A stretch of DNA of 64,000 nt from Paenibacillus kribbensis (GCF_002240415.1 NZ_CP020028.1:1094001-1158000), one strand, 5' to 3'. Numbered from the stretch's first letter, positions 39,880 to 48,845 are shown. The notes: generated by a model not told the origin, from the letters alone. Numbers and translations: made by a program.

Positions 39880-40595
39880 GACCGAAAGTAACGATCGTCA
39901 TTCCCTTTTACAACTGTTCATATGTGAATCAGGCTTTGCAAAGCGCATTGGAGCAAAGCTATGGACCGCTTGAGATTATTGTCGTCGATGATGGGTCCAC
40001 GATACATCGCGAATTGCTTCAGCCCTATCTTCCATATATCTTTTATTTGGGCAAATCCAACGGTGGAACAGCCAGTGCGCTGAATCATGGTATCCGTCAT
40101 GCCAGCGGCGAATATATTGCGTGGCTCAGCTCCGATGATACCTACCAAAGAGACAAAATTAATAATCAGGTTTCCTTTATGTTGGAGCAAGGTGCACATA
40201 TCTCCCACACCAACTTCAATTCCATCAATCAATACAGCCAAATTATAACGTATCAGGCAGCCCCCGTACTCCCGTCCATGACGGAGTTTTACCGTTTTTT
40301 CCAGCATGGTAATCCGGTTAATGGATGCACGGTCATGTTTAAAAAGGAGCTGTTCTCACATATCGGTCTGTTCGATGAATTGCTGCCGTATACTCATGAT
40401 CTGGATATGTGGTACCGAGTGATGCTGGCAGGATATCCATTTCCTTTTCTGAATGAGTCGCTGGTCAATTATCGCTGGCATGATGAAATGGGAACAAATA
40501 AGCATCGGCATGTCATTGAACAGGAATACTTAATTACCCAGGCGCGCTACAGAACCAGCTTAACTGAGCTGCTGAACGGATTTGCTGCTATGTAG
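39876..40595 (+). CDS. Glycosyltransferase family 2
   Basis: 239 residues. GT-A fold: VTIVIPFYNCSYVNQALQ, VDDGSTIHRELL, GGTASALNHGI and the metal-binding WLSSDDTY; HDLDMWYRVMLAGYPF is the acceptor-side element. A near-paralogue of 42861-43577 on the other strand. ATG 39876 follows AAGGAAGGA and overlaps the previous TGA by 4 bp; the longer frame from 39732 lies wholly inside the upstream gene and is not used. Last gene of the plus-strand run that began at 31915. Confidence 0.87.
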   Translation: MRPKVTIVIPFYNCSYVNQALQSALEQSYGPLEIIVVDDGSTIHRELLQPYLPYIFYLGKSNGGTASALNHGIRHASGEYIAWLSSDDTYQRDKINNQVSFMLEQGAHISHTNFNSINQYSQIITYQAAPVLPSMTEFYRFFQHGNPVNGCTVMFKKELFSHIGLFDELLPYTHDLDMWYRVMLAGYPFPFLNESLVNYRWHDEMGTNKHRHVIEQEYLITQARYRTSLTELLNGFAAM

Positions 40596-40632
40596 TACGA
40601 ATCAGAGGAGCGTCATATAAGGCTGGGAAGGC

Positions 40633-40661
40633 AGAGGCTGAGCAGTTTCGGCCTCTTTTTT
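40633..40661 (+). terminator. Terminator of the main glycosylation operon
   Basis: AGAGGC (40633-40638) / GCCTCT (40651-40656) followed by TTTTT. Confidence 0.75.
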
Positions 40662-40773
40662 GTTGGTAAACCTATTCTAGCTTGTGAGAATCCAATCATG
40701 GGATAGACAAGCCTCCGTTGGATATCTATATATGCGAAATCTGCGTGTAGAAGCGTAGGCCATGTGATTAAGG

Positions 40774-40823
40774 AAAAAGCCTGTGACCTGCAGTGCCAGT
40801 ATAGAGCACGCAGATTCACAGGC
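40774..40823 (-). terminator. Terminator of the small Ala/Ser/Thr-rich gene
   Basis: GCCTGTGA (40779-40786) / TCACAGGC (40816-40823) with inner TGC/GCA pairing. Read on the minus strand, TTTTTCC follows the stem. Confidence 0.65.
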
Positions 40824-40885
40824 CAATTACAAATGACTAATGATGGTAGGGAGAGACCAAGTTAGTTAGGAAAATAATACCTTTG

Positions 40886-41284
40886 TTATGAAGTTGGTCC
40901 TACAGTGCTAATTACTGCCCAATCGCCGAACGGGAATGTGTGTTCCGGTACGAAATTTCCAGCAGCGTCTTTTCCTTGGGCCGCAATCGAGATATCACTT
41001 GCGATTGCGGCTGGGGCTGGAGATGAAACGTTAATGATATATGCGGGTACTACAGTAGGAATCGTAAGTGTGACGACTGCATTTGCAGCCAAGGCAAATG
41101 TGGTTAAGAAATAAGGTACTGCTGCTGTACCTGGTGGTGCGCTCCCAGGCGCGCTATAAGCATGAACAACAATGGGAGAAAGTGCTGCTGCTGTTGTATT
41201 AGTGATACGTACTACAACAGAACTCGAATGGAAAGTGGCATTTGGATTCAGGTTTTCAATTGCTCCTATCGAAAAAACTGCCAT
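40886..41284 (-). CDS. Small Ala/Ser/Thr-rich protein, candidate glycosylation target
   Basis: 132 residues from ATG 41284, which has GGGGG 6 nt upstream; an in-frame ATG at 41365 lacks an SD. It is rich in Ala, Val, Thr, Ser and Pro (for example TTAAALSPIVVHAYSAPGSAPPG and VTLTIPTVVPAYI), with alternating beta-like strands, no Cys, no signal peptide and few charges. I do not recognise the family; it looks like a small beta-sandwich surface protein. It sits on its own between two glycosyltransferase operons with its own terminator. A spore-surface acceptor for these enzymes is a reasonable but unproven guess. Confidence 0.65.
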   Translation of the reverse strand: MAVFSIGAIENLNPNATFHSSSVVVRITNTTAAALSPIVVHAYSAPGSAPPGTAAVPYFLTTFALAANAVVTLTIPTVVPAYIINVSSPAPAAIASDISIAAQGKDAAGNFVPEHTFPFGDWAVISTVGPTS

Positions 41285-41407
41285 ATTTTTCACCCCCTTT
41301 GTAATATCAATATATGAAAAAAGGGTAGTTTTAGAGTGTGCGAATGATAGAGGGGTTAAGTGCAAATTACTGGTTTTATTCTCGCTGTATGTCGCAAAAA
41401 GTAATTA

Positions 41408-41445
41408 AACCACAGGCTGGTTCTATTAGGAACCAGCCTGTGGTT
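41408..41445 (-). terminator. Perfect 16-bp inverted repeat, terminator
   Basis: AACCACAGGCTGGTTC (41408-41423), 6-nt loop, exact complement (41430-41445). It follows the minus-strand GT2 gene by 6 bp; on that strand TAATTACTTTTT follows. Confidence 0.85.
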
Positions 41446-41450
41446 ATTCC

Positions 41451-42842
41451 TTAAGCCACGATCATTGGACCTTGTGGGCTCCGGTGAAATACATCAATCG
41501 GGAGAGGGATCGGCTGCTGTGTATGCCACCCGAACGCATGAAGCTCCCTGGGGCTGGGAATAGGCCGCAACCGTCCGCCCTCAGCATAATACAGTCCGTG
41601 ATTCGGGCCCATATATAGCCGGTAATCAATCAGTTCGTGCTCCTCGAAAACATTAAAATCGATAGGCGGGCCAATGGGCAAAGTCTCCAGCTGCGCGAAT
41701 GAAAGAGGAATCGATTCGTTGACCTCATAGCCCAGCAAACGGAACGATTCGAAATCGTGAAAGGGGTAGCGCAGACCATGGCTGATCAGGTGCATATTGT
41801 TCACAGGATCTCTAGCGATGTAAACCGCTGGGAAATGATCGTGAAGTTGGCCATTATGCAGTAACAGCTTGCCGTTGGGAATACTGTTCACCATGGCATC
41901 CGACAGTTGGATTACCCGATCGAGACGAAAATGGAAAGCATGAAAAGTATCAAGCGACCCGACAGGCCGCTTAAGCCCTTTCTCGATTTGATAAATATTT
42001 GCTTTAGAGTCTCGAATGAGTATTCCATTAGGCAAAGAAGAATCCTTAGGTTGATGATGCGGATGCCCGGTAGTTACCCGTCCGGGGAAAAAGAATTCAT
42101 CTAATGCGTAAATGAGACGTTCAGGGTTAAAATTCCATTTTCTTAGAAATATTCGGCGATTTCTCTGGCCCCATTCAGCCATATCAATTGAATTATGTGT
42201 AAAACTGGCGTTCCCCTCATGATGGACATGACTGTCTCCTGCGATGAGGAGCCTTAATCCTATTTTTAGTGTCCGGTACCCGAAATCAATATCTTCATAG
42301 CCGCCTCCCGGAAATGCTTCGTCTAAATACCCGATCTGATGTATCAATTGACGACGGAACAACATACAAAATCCGCTTAAAGCCGTTGTATCTCGCCAAA
42401 GTGAGGGATTAGCAATATTAAAATTTTTGGTGAATTCATGATATGTCTCTGTGGTTGAATAGGACATAGGAAGACGCTGCATTGGCGTCACCATGTTGGA
42501 CACAGGACCGACAATACCAATATCCGATGAGCTATAAAGTGCATGAATTAAATTTTCCAGCCAATGGTGAGATACCATCGTATCATTATTGAGTAGAAGA
42601 ATAGTATCCCCTGTAGATGCCTTAATGCCTTGATTACAAGCTGCTGCAAATCCACGGTTTGTTCCATTCTCAATTAAATGTACGTTCTCCCGATGACGTA
42701 GTTGATGCTGAGTACCGTCTGTCGATCCATTGTCAATACAGATCAATTCGTAGGGAATGGTAGTATAGTGAACGATGCTATTCAGGCACCGTTCCGTTAA
42801 TTCCCAGTTGTTTAACGTAAGGATAACGATACTGACCAGCAT
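41451..42842 (-). CDS. Glycosyltransferase family 2 with three C-terminal 'G-x-RP' repeats
   Basis: 463 residues. The first 255 or so form a GT-A domain (VSIVILTLNNWELTERCL, IDNGSTDGTQHQL, LLNNDTMVSHHWL, GGGYEDIDFGYRTLKIG). The remaining 205 contain about three tandem units of 55-60 residues: NIYQIEKGLKRPVGSLDTF, MHLISHGLRYPFHDFESF and LYYAEGGRLRPIPSPREL. Each is followed by a stretch ending in P-x-G(P). Such units suggest a beta-repeat carbohydrate-binding module. AAGGAG precedes the ATG. Second gene of a two-gene operon with 42861-43577, 18 bp apart. Confidence 0.85.
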   Translation of the reverse strand: MLVSIVILTLNNWELTERCLNSIVHYTTIPYELICIDNGSTDGTQHQLRHRENVHLIENGTNRGFAAACNQGIKASTGDTILLLNNDTMVSHHWLENLIHALYSSSDIGIVGPVSNMVTPMQRLPMSYSTTETYHEFTKNFNIANPSLWRDTTALSGFCMLFRRQLIHQIGYLDEAFPGGGYEDIDFGYRTLKIGLRLLIAGDSHVHHEGNASFTHNSIDMAEWGQRNRRIFLRKWNFNPERLIYALDEFFFPGRVTTGHPHHQPKDSSLPNGILIRDSKANIYQIEKGLKRPVGSLDTFHAFHFRLDRVIQLSDAMVNSIPNGKLLLHNGQLHDHFPAVYIARDPVNNMHLISHGLRYPFHDFESFRLLGYEVNESIPLSFAQLETLPIGPPIDFNVFEEHELIDYRLYMGPNHGLYYAEGGRLRPIPSPRELHAFGWHTQQPIPLPIDVFHRSPQGPMIVA

Positions 42843-42860
42843 AAAATTCTCTCCTTAAAA

Positions 42861-43577
42861 TTAAAGAGTATTCAGAAGCATTTGTAATTGTGGCTGATAT
42901 GTCTGTCTGACGGTTTCTAATTCCCGCACAATAGCTTGGTAATGTTGGACCGTACCCATTTGTTCATGATGGCGGTAGGCGGTGAGAGGCTCATTTAAAT
43001 AGTGAAATTTTGTATGGTTCAATATTATACGAATCCAAAAATCATAATCATGAGTATATAACAGCTTCTCGTTGAAGTATCCGATGTTGCGAACATAATC
43101 CTTTTTCATCATTACCGTGCAGCCATTTAATGGGCAGTAGGAAGAAAACGCCTCAATAAAGGAACGTACTGTCATGAATTTAGCGGTTGCATTGTGACAT
43201 ATTATCTTGTTCGCTTTGTTAATGACATGATAATCAGTGAAACTGGCCTCGGCTTGATGTTGCTCCATAAAATTCACTTGATGTTCAATTTTGGTCGAAT
43301 AAAACCTATCGTCTGAACTAAGCCAAGCAATATACTTTCCCGTGCAGAATTGTATGCCATAATTGAGCGCGGTTGCCGTGCCACCGTTCATTTTTCCAAT
43401 ATAATAGATTCGATCCATATAAGGGATCAAATGTTCTTGATGCATAGTTGACCCATCATCTACGACAATAATTTCGATATTCGGATAAGTTTGATTTAAG
43501 ACGCTGGCTACCGCTTGATCTACGTACGGACAATTGAAAAAGGGAATGATGACACTCACTTTGGGCAACGATTCCAC
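42861..43577 (-). CDS. Glycosyltransferase family 2
   Basis: 238 residues, GTG start with GAGG close upstream. GT-A motifs: VSVIIPFFNCPYVDQAV, VDDGSTMHQEHL, NGGTATALNYGI, WLSSDDRFY. It aligns along its whole length with 39876-40595 (same NCxYVxQA, GGTA and HDxDxW blocks), so the two are duplicates. The DNA is visibly AT-richer than its paralogue's, hinting at separate histories. First gene of the minus-strand pair. Confidence 0.87.
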   Translation of the reverse strand: MESLPKVSVIIPFFNCPYVDQAVASVLNQTYPNIEIIVVDDGSTMHQEHLIPYMDRIYYIGKMNGGTATALNYGIQFCTGKYIAWLSSDDRFYSTKIEHQVNFMEQHQAEASFTDYHVINKANKIICHNATAKFMTVRSFIEAFSSYCPLNGCTVMMKKDYVRNIGYFNEKLLYTHDYDFWIRIILNHTKFHYLNEPLTAYRHHEQMGTVQHYQAIVRELETVRQTYQPQLQMLLNTL

Positions 43578-43767
43578 ATTTCCTCACCTCGCAATCTTCA
43601 TGCGCTTTTCTCCTCACCTTACGGTATGTTAAAACGAATTCATCATTGTGGACGAATCACCATATGGTAATTCATTTTGGGAAATTTACTAAAGGTAAAA
43701 TAGTTATTTTGTTCAACCAAAGTTGTCCGTTGATTCATATATAGTTCATAGAAGGGTGGTGGAAAAT

Positions 43768-44832
43768 TTGAAAATATTATTCACCTATATTGTTCCAAGC
43801 GGTGGAATGGAAACCCTGAACCGAACCCGTGGGGAAGTGTTGCGAAAATATGGAGTAAACTGCCATTTTCTATATAGCCGTGATGGCGCAGGGCTACAGA
43901 ACGGCTCTAGCTGCCCTACACATATATCGGATGATGATCAGGAAATTCAGCAATTGCTAAAAAAAGAAGGTTTCGAAGCAGTCGTTGTATCATCAGACTT
44001 TATTATGCTTGAGCGTTTGCGAAGATTAGGCTTTACCGGACCTATTATTTTTGAAGTGCAAGGGCTTGGCCCAATGGAATATGCGACTCAATTTATAAAT
44101 AATGCAGCATTATACATTTTGTCTTATGCCGATGCCTTGTTATATCCTCCGACTTCTCATTTGAATCAGTTATTTGCACAATTTCCCACGAAAATCCACT
44201 TTAATTTTTCCAACTGTGTTGATACTGCCAAAATTCAATATCGTCCGAATATTAAACATTCATATCCAATCATCGGCTGGGTAGGACGAATTGAATCTAA
44301 CAAAAATTGGCGTGAATGTTTAGAGATTGTCCACCATTCTGTGGACCAGGAGCCCAACTTGCGGTTATGGTTGTTTGAAGATCCTAATTTGTGTACACGT
44401 TCTGAACGAGAAGATTTCCTGAAAATGGTTGCTGATTTTAATTTGGAACATCGATTGGTTCTATTTTCCAACATCCCGCACAGCGAAATGCCATATTATT
44501 ATTCTGCTATCGGAGATTCTGGAGGATACTTATTGTCCACTTCTATACTTGAAGGGTTTGGTTATGCGGTAGCAGAAGCAATGAGTTGCCGTTGTCCTAT
44601 CCTCTCTACCGATTCTGACGGAGTACGTGCTTTTATTAAACATGACATTACAGGTAAATTTTATCCAACGGGTAGTATTGAAGCAGCGGTTCAACAAGGG
44701 TTAGAATTGATGAGAAATTATCCACTACGTAATTCAATTCGCAAGAAAGGCAGAGAACATATAGAATCTACTTTCGCTTTAGAAACCTACGTATCTCATT
44801 TTATTGGTATGTTGCACTATTTGGGTTTATAA
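43768..44832 (+). CDS. Glycosyltransferase family 4
   Basis: About 354 residues. GT-B fold: LFTYIVPSGGMETLNRTRG at the N-terminus, IIGWVGRIESNKNWRECL at the domain junction, and GGYLLSTSILEGFGYAVAEAMSCRCPILSTD (donor site E-x7-E). A close paralogue (52319-53398) lies 8 kb away in inverted orientation. The start is uncertain: TTG 43768 has GGTGG 5 nt upstream and aligns with the paralogue's start; GTG codons at 43756 and 43759 are alternatives. Stand-alone, AT-rich, ends at a terminator. Confidence 0.82.
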   Translation: MKILFTYIVPSGGMETLNRTRGEVLRKYGVNCHFLYSRDGAGLQNGSSCPTHISDDDQEIQQLLKKEGFEAVVVSSDFIMLERLRRLGFTGPIIFEVQGLGPMEYATQFINNAALYILSYADALLYPPTSHLNQLFAQFPTKIHFNFSNCVDTAKIQYRPNIKHSYPIIGWVGRIESNKNWRECLEIVHHSVDQEPNLRLWLFEDPNLCTRSEREDFLKMVADFNLEHRLVLFSNIPHSEMPYYYSAIGDSGGYLLSTSILEGFGYAVAEAMSCRCPILSTDSDGVRAFIKHDITGKFYPTGSIEAAVQQGLELMRNYPLRNSIRKKGREHIESTFALETYVSHFIGMLHYLGL

Positions 44833-44842
44833 AAAAATCAAC

Positions 44843-44887
44843 AAAAAGAGGCGGTTTACATCTGCTAAATGTAAATGCCCCTTTTTT
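44843..44887 (+). terminator. Rho-independent terminator
   Basis: GAGGCGGTTTACAT pairs with ATGTAAATGCCCC (G-T allowed), then TTTTTT. It follows the GT4 gene. Confidence 0.75.
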
Positions 44888-44960
44888 AGGTTGGATTGCT
44901 CAGATGTACCTTATGATCTAATCCGCTTTTTACTTTCTCCCAGAATGCCTGGCTTAAACT

Positions 44961-46166
44961 TTATATTGTTTTCTTCAGGTCATGAACGACAGCATCAATT
45001 TCCTGGAGCAGGTTATTAAGCCTGTTTTGGAATATACCTATGCCGAAAGATTCCACGGCTTCCTTGCGATTTTTAGTTCCTATTTCCAGCATGTGATCTT
45101 TATGTTGAAGGAGATCAGCAATTGTTTGTGAAAGTCTGTCCACATCACCTTTAGGCACTAAAAATTCCTCATTACCCGTGTTTTGGAGTAGCTCACCAAG
45201 TCCTGCTGAGTCATAAGCAACCACTGGTTTGCCGAATGCCATCCCTTCAAGAGCAGTCATTCCAAAGCCTTCATCAATCATGCTAGGTACAACAACAACA
45301 TCAAGCGCAGGGTATAATTGTTCAATGTGTTTGGCAAACGGAAGAAATATAATGCGTGACGGATCTAAGGTTGAATGCGCCAATGTTTGGCATTTATTGA
45401 AGTAGTCTGTTATTTCTAGACTTCCAGCAATCAGAAATTTGGCTTGAGGAAAGTGTGGTATTAGTCTACCGGCCATATTGATAAATTGATCAATTCCTTT
45501 ATGGGCTGAAACTATCCCGGATACGAGCCCTATCAGCGTCTCGTGGTCGACAATATTATGGACTGCCCTCAGATAACGACGATTTTCCTCCCACTTTTCA
45601 GGATGCAATTCAGTATCATTCCAGGAAGGGGATATAAGCCTTTTTTTATTATTAACTATTGAATCTTTAAAGGGGGCAAGTACTGCTTCCGATATACCGA
45701 TAATCCAATCTGCATAACGATTTACGATCCGCACTGCATCAATCTGATGTGCCTCTGGATACAAAATTTCGTTTATTATCCAAGCAACGGGGATGCCCGC
45801 TTTTTTTGCCGCAGCCGCAGGCAACGCATTTACCGCTGTGTTAACAATCACCCAATCCGGTCTATGCATGTGGAGAAGGGTTAATAGGGATTGGTAGGAA
45901 TTGGAAGCCTCTTGTTTAGCAAATTCCTGATGCATAGCTGGCGATGATTCATACAAGGACCACAGCAGTGGAGAATCTTGAATGACAATACGTATACCCG
46001 CAGTTTCTGCTTCTATCGACAGCATGCCGGCACAGGGAACAACCAACACAACCTCATATTGCCCGGTAAGGATTCTGGCTAAAAAAAGCAGCCATTTCTC
46101 GGCACCCGACATTCGATCCGGATGGCAAATATGTGAGAATAACATTACCTTAGATTTTACGCTCAC
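44961..46166 (-). CDS. Glycosyltransferase family 4
   Basis: 401 residues, GTG start. GT-B fold: VMLFSHICHPDRMSGAEKWLLF, LIGLVSGIVSAHKGIDQFINM, and donor-site VVVPSMIDEGFGMTALEGMAFGKP. It is a paralogue of the GT4 at 34234 but has no RP repeat and no basic tail, ending just after the GT domain. A strong SD 40 nt upstream has no matching start; the GTG itself has only a weak AGGG. It converges on the GT4 gene at 43768. Sequence is AT-rich like its neighbours. Confidence 0.82.
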   Translation of the reverse strand: MSVKSKVMLFSHICHPDRMSGAEKWLLFLARILTGQYEVVLVVPCAGMLSIEAETAGIRIVIQDSPLLWSLYESSPAMHQEFAKQEASNSYQSLLTLLHMHRPDWVIVNTAVNALPAAAAKKAGIPVAWIINEILYPEAHQIDAVRIVNRYADWIIGISEAVLAPFKDSIVNNKKRLISPSWNDTELHPEKWEENRRYLRAVHNIVDHETLIGLVSGIVSAHKGIDQFINMAGRLIPHFPQAKFLIAGSLEITDYFNKCQTLAHSTLDPSRIIFLPFAKHIEQLYPALDVVVVPSMIDEGFGMTALEGMAFGKPVVAYDSAGLGELLQNTGNEEFLVPKGDVDRLSQTIADLLQHKDHMLEIGTKNRKEAVESFGIGIFQNRLNNLLQEIDAVVHDLKKTI

Positions 46167-46557
46167 GGGCTACATACCCTATGCACTTCTCGGGTATGAT
46201 TGTCACCTCCTTTGGATAGGTAATTTACTATATGAGCGATGTTTATCCCTCGACACGAGCATTCACCCATGTATTATTCATTACAAAGTAGTCATATGTA
46301 TAATATTTTGAATTTTTATACGCAGATTCTGGTATTTCACAACTATGGGTACTGCGTACATGCAATGGATCGCTTTAGGTGTCTATTTGTGCTTTCGCCT
46401 GTGCCAAGCTGTGCGGCAACGCATAAAATAGTGTGAGAGGGGATAGCACATATGGACTGTCATACTGGCATAAACAACGCACGGGATGCGTCTGTCTCCG
46501 TAGTTGCTGGTAAGGTTCAAGCGCCGACCCGTTCAGGTATAAAAGGAGGGTGCGCTT
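46167..46557. other. Intergenic region between divergent GT4 and epimerase genes
   Basis: A 391-bp gap. Near 46202-46213 is a strong minus-strand SD (AAAGGAGGTGAC on that strand) without a start codon. At 46226-46234 the minus strand reads CATATAGTA, an exact sigma-K -10 but with no AC at the right spacing. The GC content rises sharply after about 46400. A short frame from 46452 overlaps the epimerase gene and is not credible. Confidence 0.5.
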
Positions 46558-47490
46558 ATGAAGGCTTTGGTCACTGGAGGAGCCGGATTTATCGGTTCCC
46601 ATCTGGTGCGTGCGCTTGCTGACTCGGGTATCAGAGTGCATGTACTGGATAATCTGACGACCGGGAATGTCGCAAATGTGGACCCGCGCGCGGTCTTGCA
46701 TATGGCGGATATACGCAGCTCTGAGATCCGGACGCTGCTGATTCGGGAAAGCCCGGATATTGTGTTTCACTTGGCGGCACAGGCTGATGTGCAGCATTCT
46801 ATTCATCAACCGGATGAGGACGCGGATGTGAATGTGCTGGGGACGATTCATCTGTTGCAGGCTTGCCATGAGGCCAGTGTATCCAAACTTATATTTGCAT
46901 CTACATCCGGCGTATACGGAGAACTGCAAAAGCAGTATATTCAGGAGGATGATCCCACGGAGCCGATCTCGGGCTATGGACTGTCCAAGCTGACCGCAGA
47001 GTCGTATATTCGGCTTTTTCATCGGTTATACGGCATGAGCTACACGATTTTGCGTTACGGAAATGTGTATGGCCCCGGCCAGGCGCCGAAGGGAGAGGGC
47101 GGTGTAGTCGCTCTGTTTATGGAGCGGTTAAAAAAAGGAAGCCCCTTGCTCATTCACGGCGACGGAACGCAGACCCGCGACTTTGTGTACGTCAAGGACG
47201 TAGTCAGAGCGAATATAGCGGCGATGCGTGCAGCAGATCAACGGACGGTACATGTAAGTACGGGACGAACGACATCCATCAATCGATTGGCCTATGATTT
47301 GCTAAAGCTGCACGGTTCGTCCGTTCGCCCCGTATATTCAGCCGCGCGTCCGGGAGACATTCACCATAGCTGCCTTAGCAACACAGTCGCCCGACATTGG
47401 CTTCGATGGGAACCGCTATATGGCATCTCTGCTGGCTTAAAGGAAACATATGTTAGAAGTATGGGGTCAGGCCAAGAAGACGCGTATTGA
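46558..47490 (+). CDS. NAD-dependent sugar epimerase (GalE-like)
   Basis: 310 residues, extended SDR. Start motif MKALVTGGAGFIGSHLV (NAD), VFHLAAQADVQHSI, Ser in ASTSGVYGE, and Y-x-x-x-K in SGYGLSKLTAESY; RYGNVYGPGQ and GDGTQTRDFVYVKDV follow. Typical of UDP-glucose/GlcNAc 4-epimerases and related enzymes. AAAGGAGGG lies upstream of ATG 46558. It stands alone at the edge of the glycosylation locus and ends in a terminator. GC-rich like the main operon, not like the AT-rich neighbours. Confidence 0.87.
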   Translation: MKALVTGGAGFIGSHLVRALADSGIRVHVLDNLTTGNVANVDPRAVLHMADIRSSEIRTLLIRESPDIVFHLAAQADVQHSIHQPDEDADVNVLGTIHLLQACHEASVSKLIFASTSGVYGELQKQYIQEDDPTEPISGYGLSKLTAESYIRLFHRLYGMSYTILRYGNVYGPGQAPKGEGGVVALFMERLKKGSPLLIHGDGTQTRDFVYVKDVVRANIAAMRAADQRTVHVSTGRTTSINRLAYDLLKLHGSSVRPVYSAARPGDIHHSCLSNTVARHWLRWEPLYGISAGLKETYVRSMGSGQEDAY

Positions 47491-47507
47491 TTGCGCGAGA
47501 AAATCAG

Positions 47508-47545
47508 GAAGGGGCTGAGGATGAGATTCAGCCCCTCTAATTTTA
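47508..47545 (+). terminator. Rho-independent terminator
   Basis: AGGGGCTGA (47510-47518) / TCAGCCCCT (47528-47536) followed by CTAATTTTATT. Confidence 0.8.
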
Positions 47546-47650
47546 TTCTATTAACTCCTGTTCGACTTCATAGAATAGCGAGTATCATGCAGGCAGCGCC
47601 TGTCCACCATACATAATCATGAATCATAACGAACTTTCCTGATGAAAGCC

Positions 47651-48679
47651 TCATTGAGAGGCTAAACAAGATTTTCGTTCAATAACCTCGGTGTTCACCA
47701 GCACCTGCGTGTGATGCTCCTGGTTTTGATTGAGCTTCTCCATAAGCAAGTTAACAGCTGTCTGGGCCAAAACATCCTTTTTCACGTGAATGGTAGTTAG
47801 TTCAGGGCTGATGACCTTGGCCTCATGAATATTATCAAACCCCATAACGGAGATTTGCTCAGGTACTCGAATATTCATTTCCTGAAACGTTTTAATCGCG
47901 CTAATCGCCATGTAGTCATTTTCACAAAACAGGGCCGAAGGAAGCTCGTCCAATTCTTGGATAGCTGCTTTAAAAGAATCCTGCGACATGACCAGCATGG
48001 GATGCATATTAAAGGTTAGACTATCATCTATGGTAAGACCCTGTTCCTCTAAAGCTGCCATAAACCCTTCCTTTCGTTTCTTAAAGTTGAGGATTCTGGT
48101 ACTGGATTGCACGTATCCTATTTGTTTGTGTCCAGACTGAATCAAATATTGACCTGCTTGATACCCGCCAAGGTAGTTATTAATGGATACAAAACTGGCG
48201 TCGATGTGTTCAAAGCAAGTATCCAAAATAACGATATTGGCATGAATGGATTGTATAGAATGAATAATCTCGGCAGTTAAATTCGTGCCCAGTAAAAGCA
48301 CTCCTGAGGAGGGCTGATCCTTTTCCAAGGCAGACAATTCCTCTTCGAGATTATGGCTATCAAAGGACGAGAAAATAAGCGTGTTTCCATGTTCTTTTAC
48401 CTGGTTGGTAATATGATGAATTAATTCATTGAAAAATGGAAGAGAGTCATAATGCTCTATCACAATGTCTGTATTTTTACATGCAACAAACCGAATGACA
48501 TGGTGATTTTTGATGAATTCTTTATTTGACTTCATGGTCCGCGGTTTATATCCGTGTTCTTGGGCAATTTTTAAAATATGCTCCTTGGTTTCTTCGCTAA
48601 CTCCGGGTTTGTTATTAAAAGCAAGGGAGACGGCAGATTTCGATACACCGGCAAGCCTTGCAATATCATCAATTTTCAA
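47651..48679 (-). CDS. LacI-family transcriptional regulator
   Basis: 342 residues: N-terminal LacI HTH (MKIDDIARLAGVSKSAVSLAFNNKPGVS) and a periplasmic-binding-protein-like sugar domain (GVLLLGTN, NYLGGYQAGQYLIQSGHKQIGYV, ALFCENDYMAISAIKTF). TTG start with AGGAGG 7 nt upstream. It is divergent from the DUF4038 hydrolase and probably represses it and the PTS gene through the operator at 48834-48845. The ligand is likely the sugar or sugar phosphate handled by those genes. Confidence 0.9.
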   Translation of the reverse strand: MKIDDIARLAGVSKSAVSLAFNNKPGVSEETKEHILKIAQEHGYKPRTMKSNKEFIKNHHVIRFVACKNTDIVIEHYDSLPFFNELIHHITNQVKEHGNTLIFSSFDSHNLEEELSALEKDQPSSGVLLLGTNLTAEIIHSIQSIHANIVILDTCFEHIDASFVSINNYLGGYQAGQYLIQSGHKQIGYVQSSTRILNFKKRKEGFMAALEEQGLTIDDSLTFNMHPMLVMSQDSFKAAIQELDELPSALFCENDYMAISAIKTFQEMNIRVPEQISVMGFDNIHEAKVISPELTTIHVKKDVLAQTAVNLLMEKLNQNQEHHTQVLVNTEVIERKSCLASQ

Positions 48680-48796
48680 CGTGGAACCTCCTATTGGACT
48701 AAACTACATAAATTATATCATTATTATGTGAGGAAGTTTACTTTATAAACTAAACTAAATTAAACTAAATGAAATAAAAATAGAAAATAAAAAATA

Positions 48797-48826
48797 TTGA
48801 CCTCGTATTACTTGTGATGTTAAAAT
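48797..48826 (+). promoter_or_regulatory. Sigma-A promoter of the DUF4038-PTS operon
   Basis: TTGACC (48797-48802), 18-bp spacer, TAAAAT (48821-48826). It implies transcription starts near 48833, inside the operator, and rules out the in-frame ATG at 48814 as the protein start. Confidence 0.65.
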
Positions 48827-48833
48827 CCAAGTG

Positions 48834-48845
48834 TAAAACGCTTTA
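48834..48845. promoter_or_regulatory. LacI-type operator
   Basis: TAAAACGCTTTA is a near-perfect palindrome around a central CG, the hallmark of LacI/GalR operators. It covers the expected +1 of the promoter just upstream, an ideal place for repression by the divergent LacI gene. It could also act as a cre site for CcpA, though it matches that consensus less well. Confidence 0.6.

Noticed and set aside
43620..43628. Sigma-K/E -10 (CATACCGTA on the minus strand) before the GT2 pair
   Set aside because: The nearest AC is 19 bp away, outside the normal spacing.
46452..46640. Plus-strand frame starting at ATG 46452
   Set aside because: It overlaps the epimerase start, includes that gene's own SD, and its residues look random.
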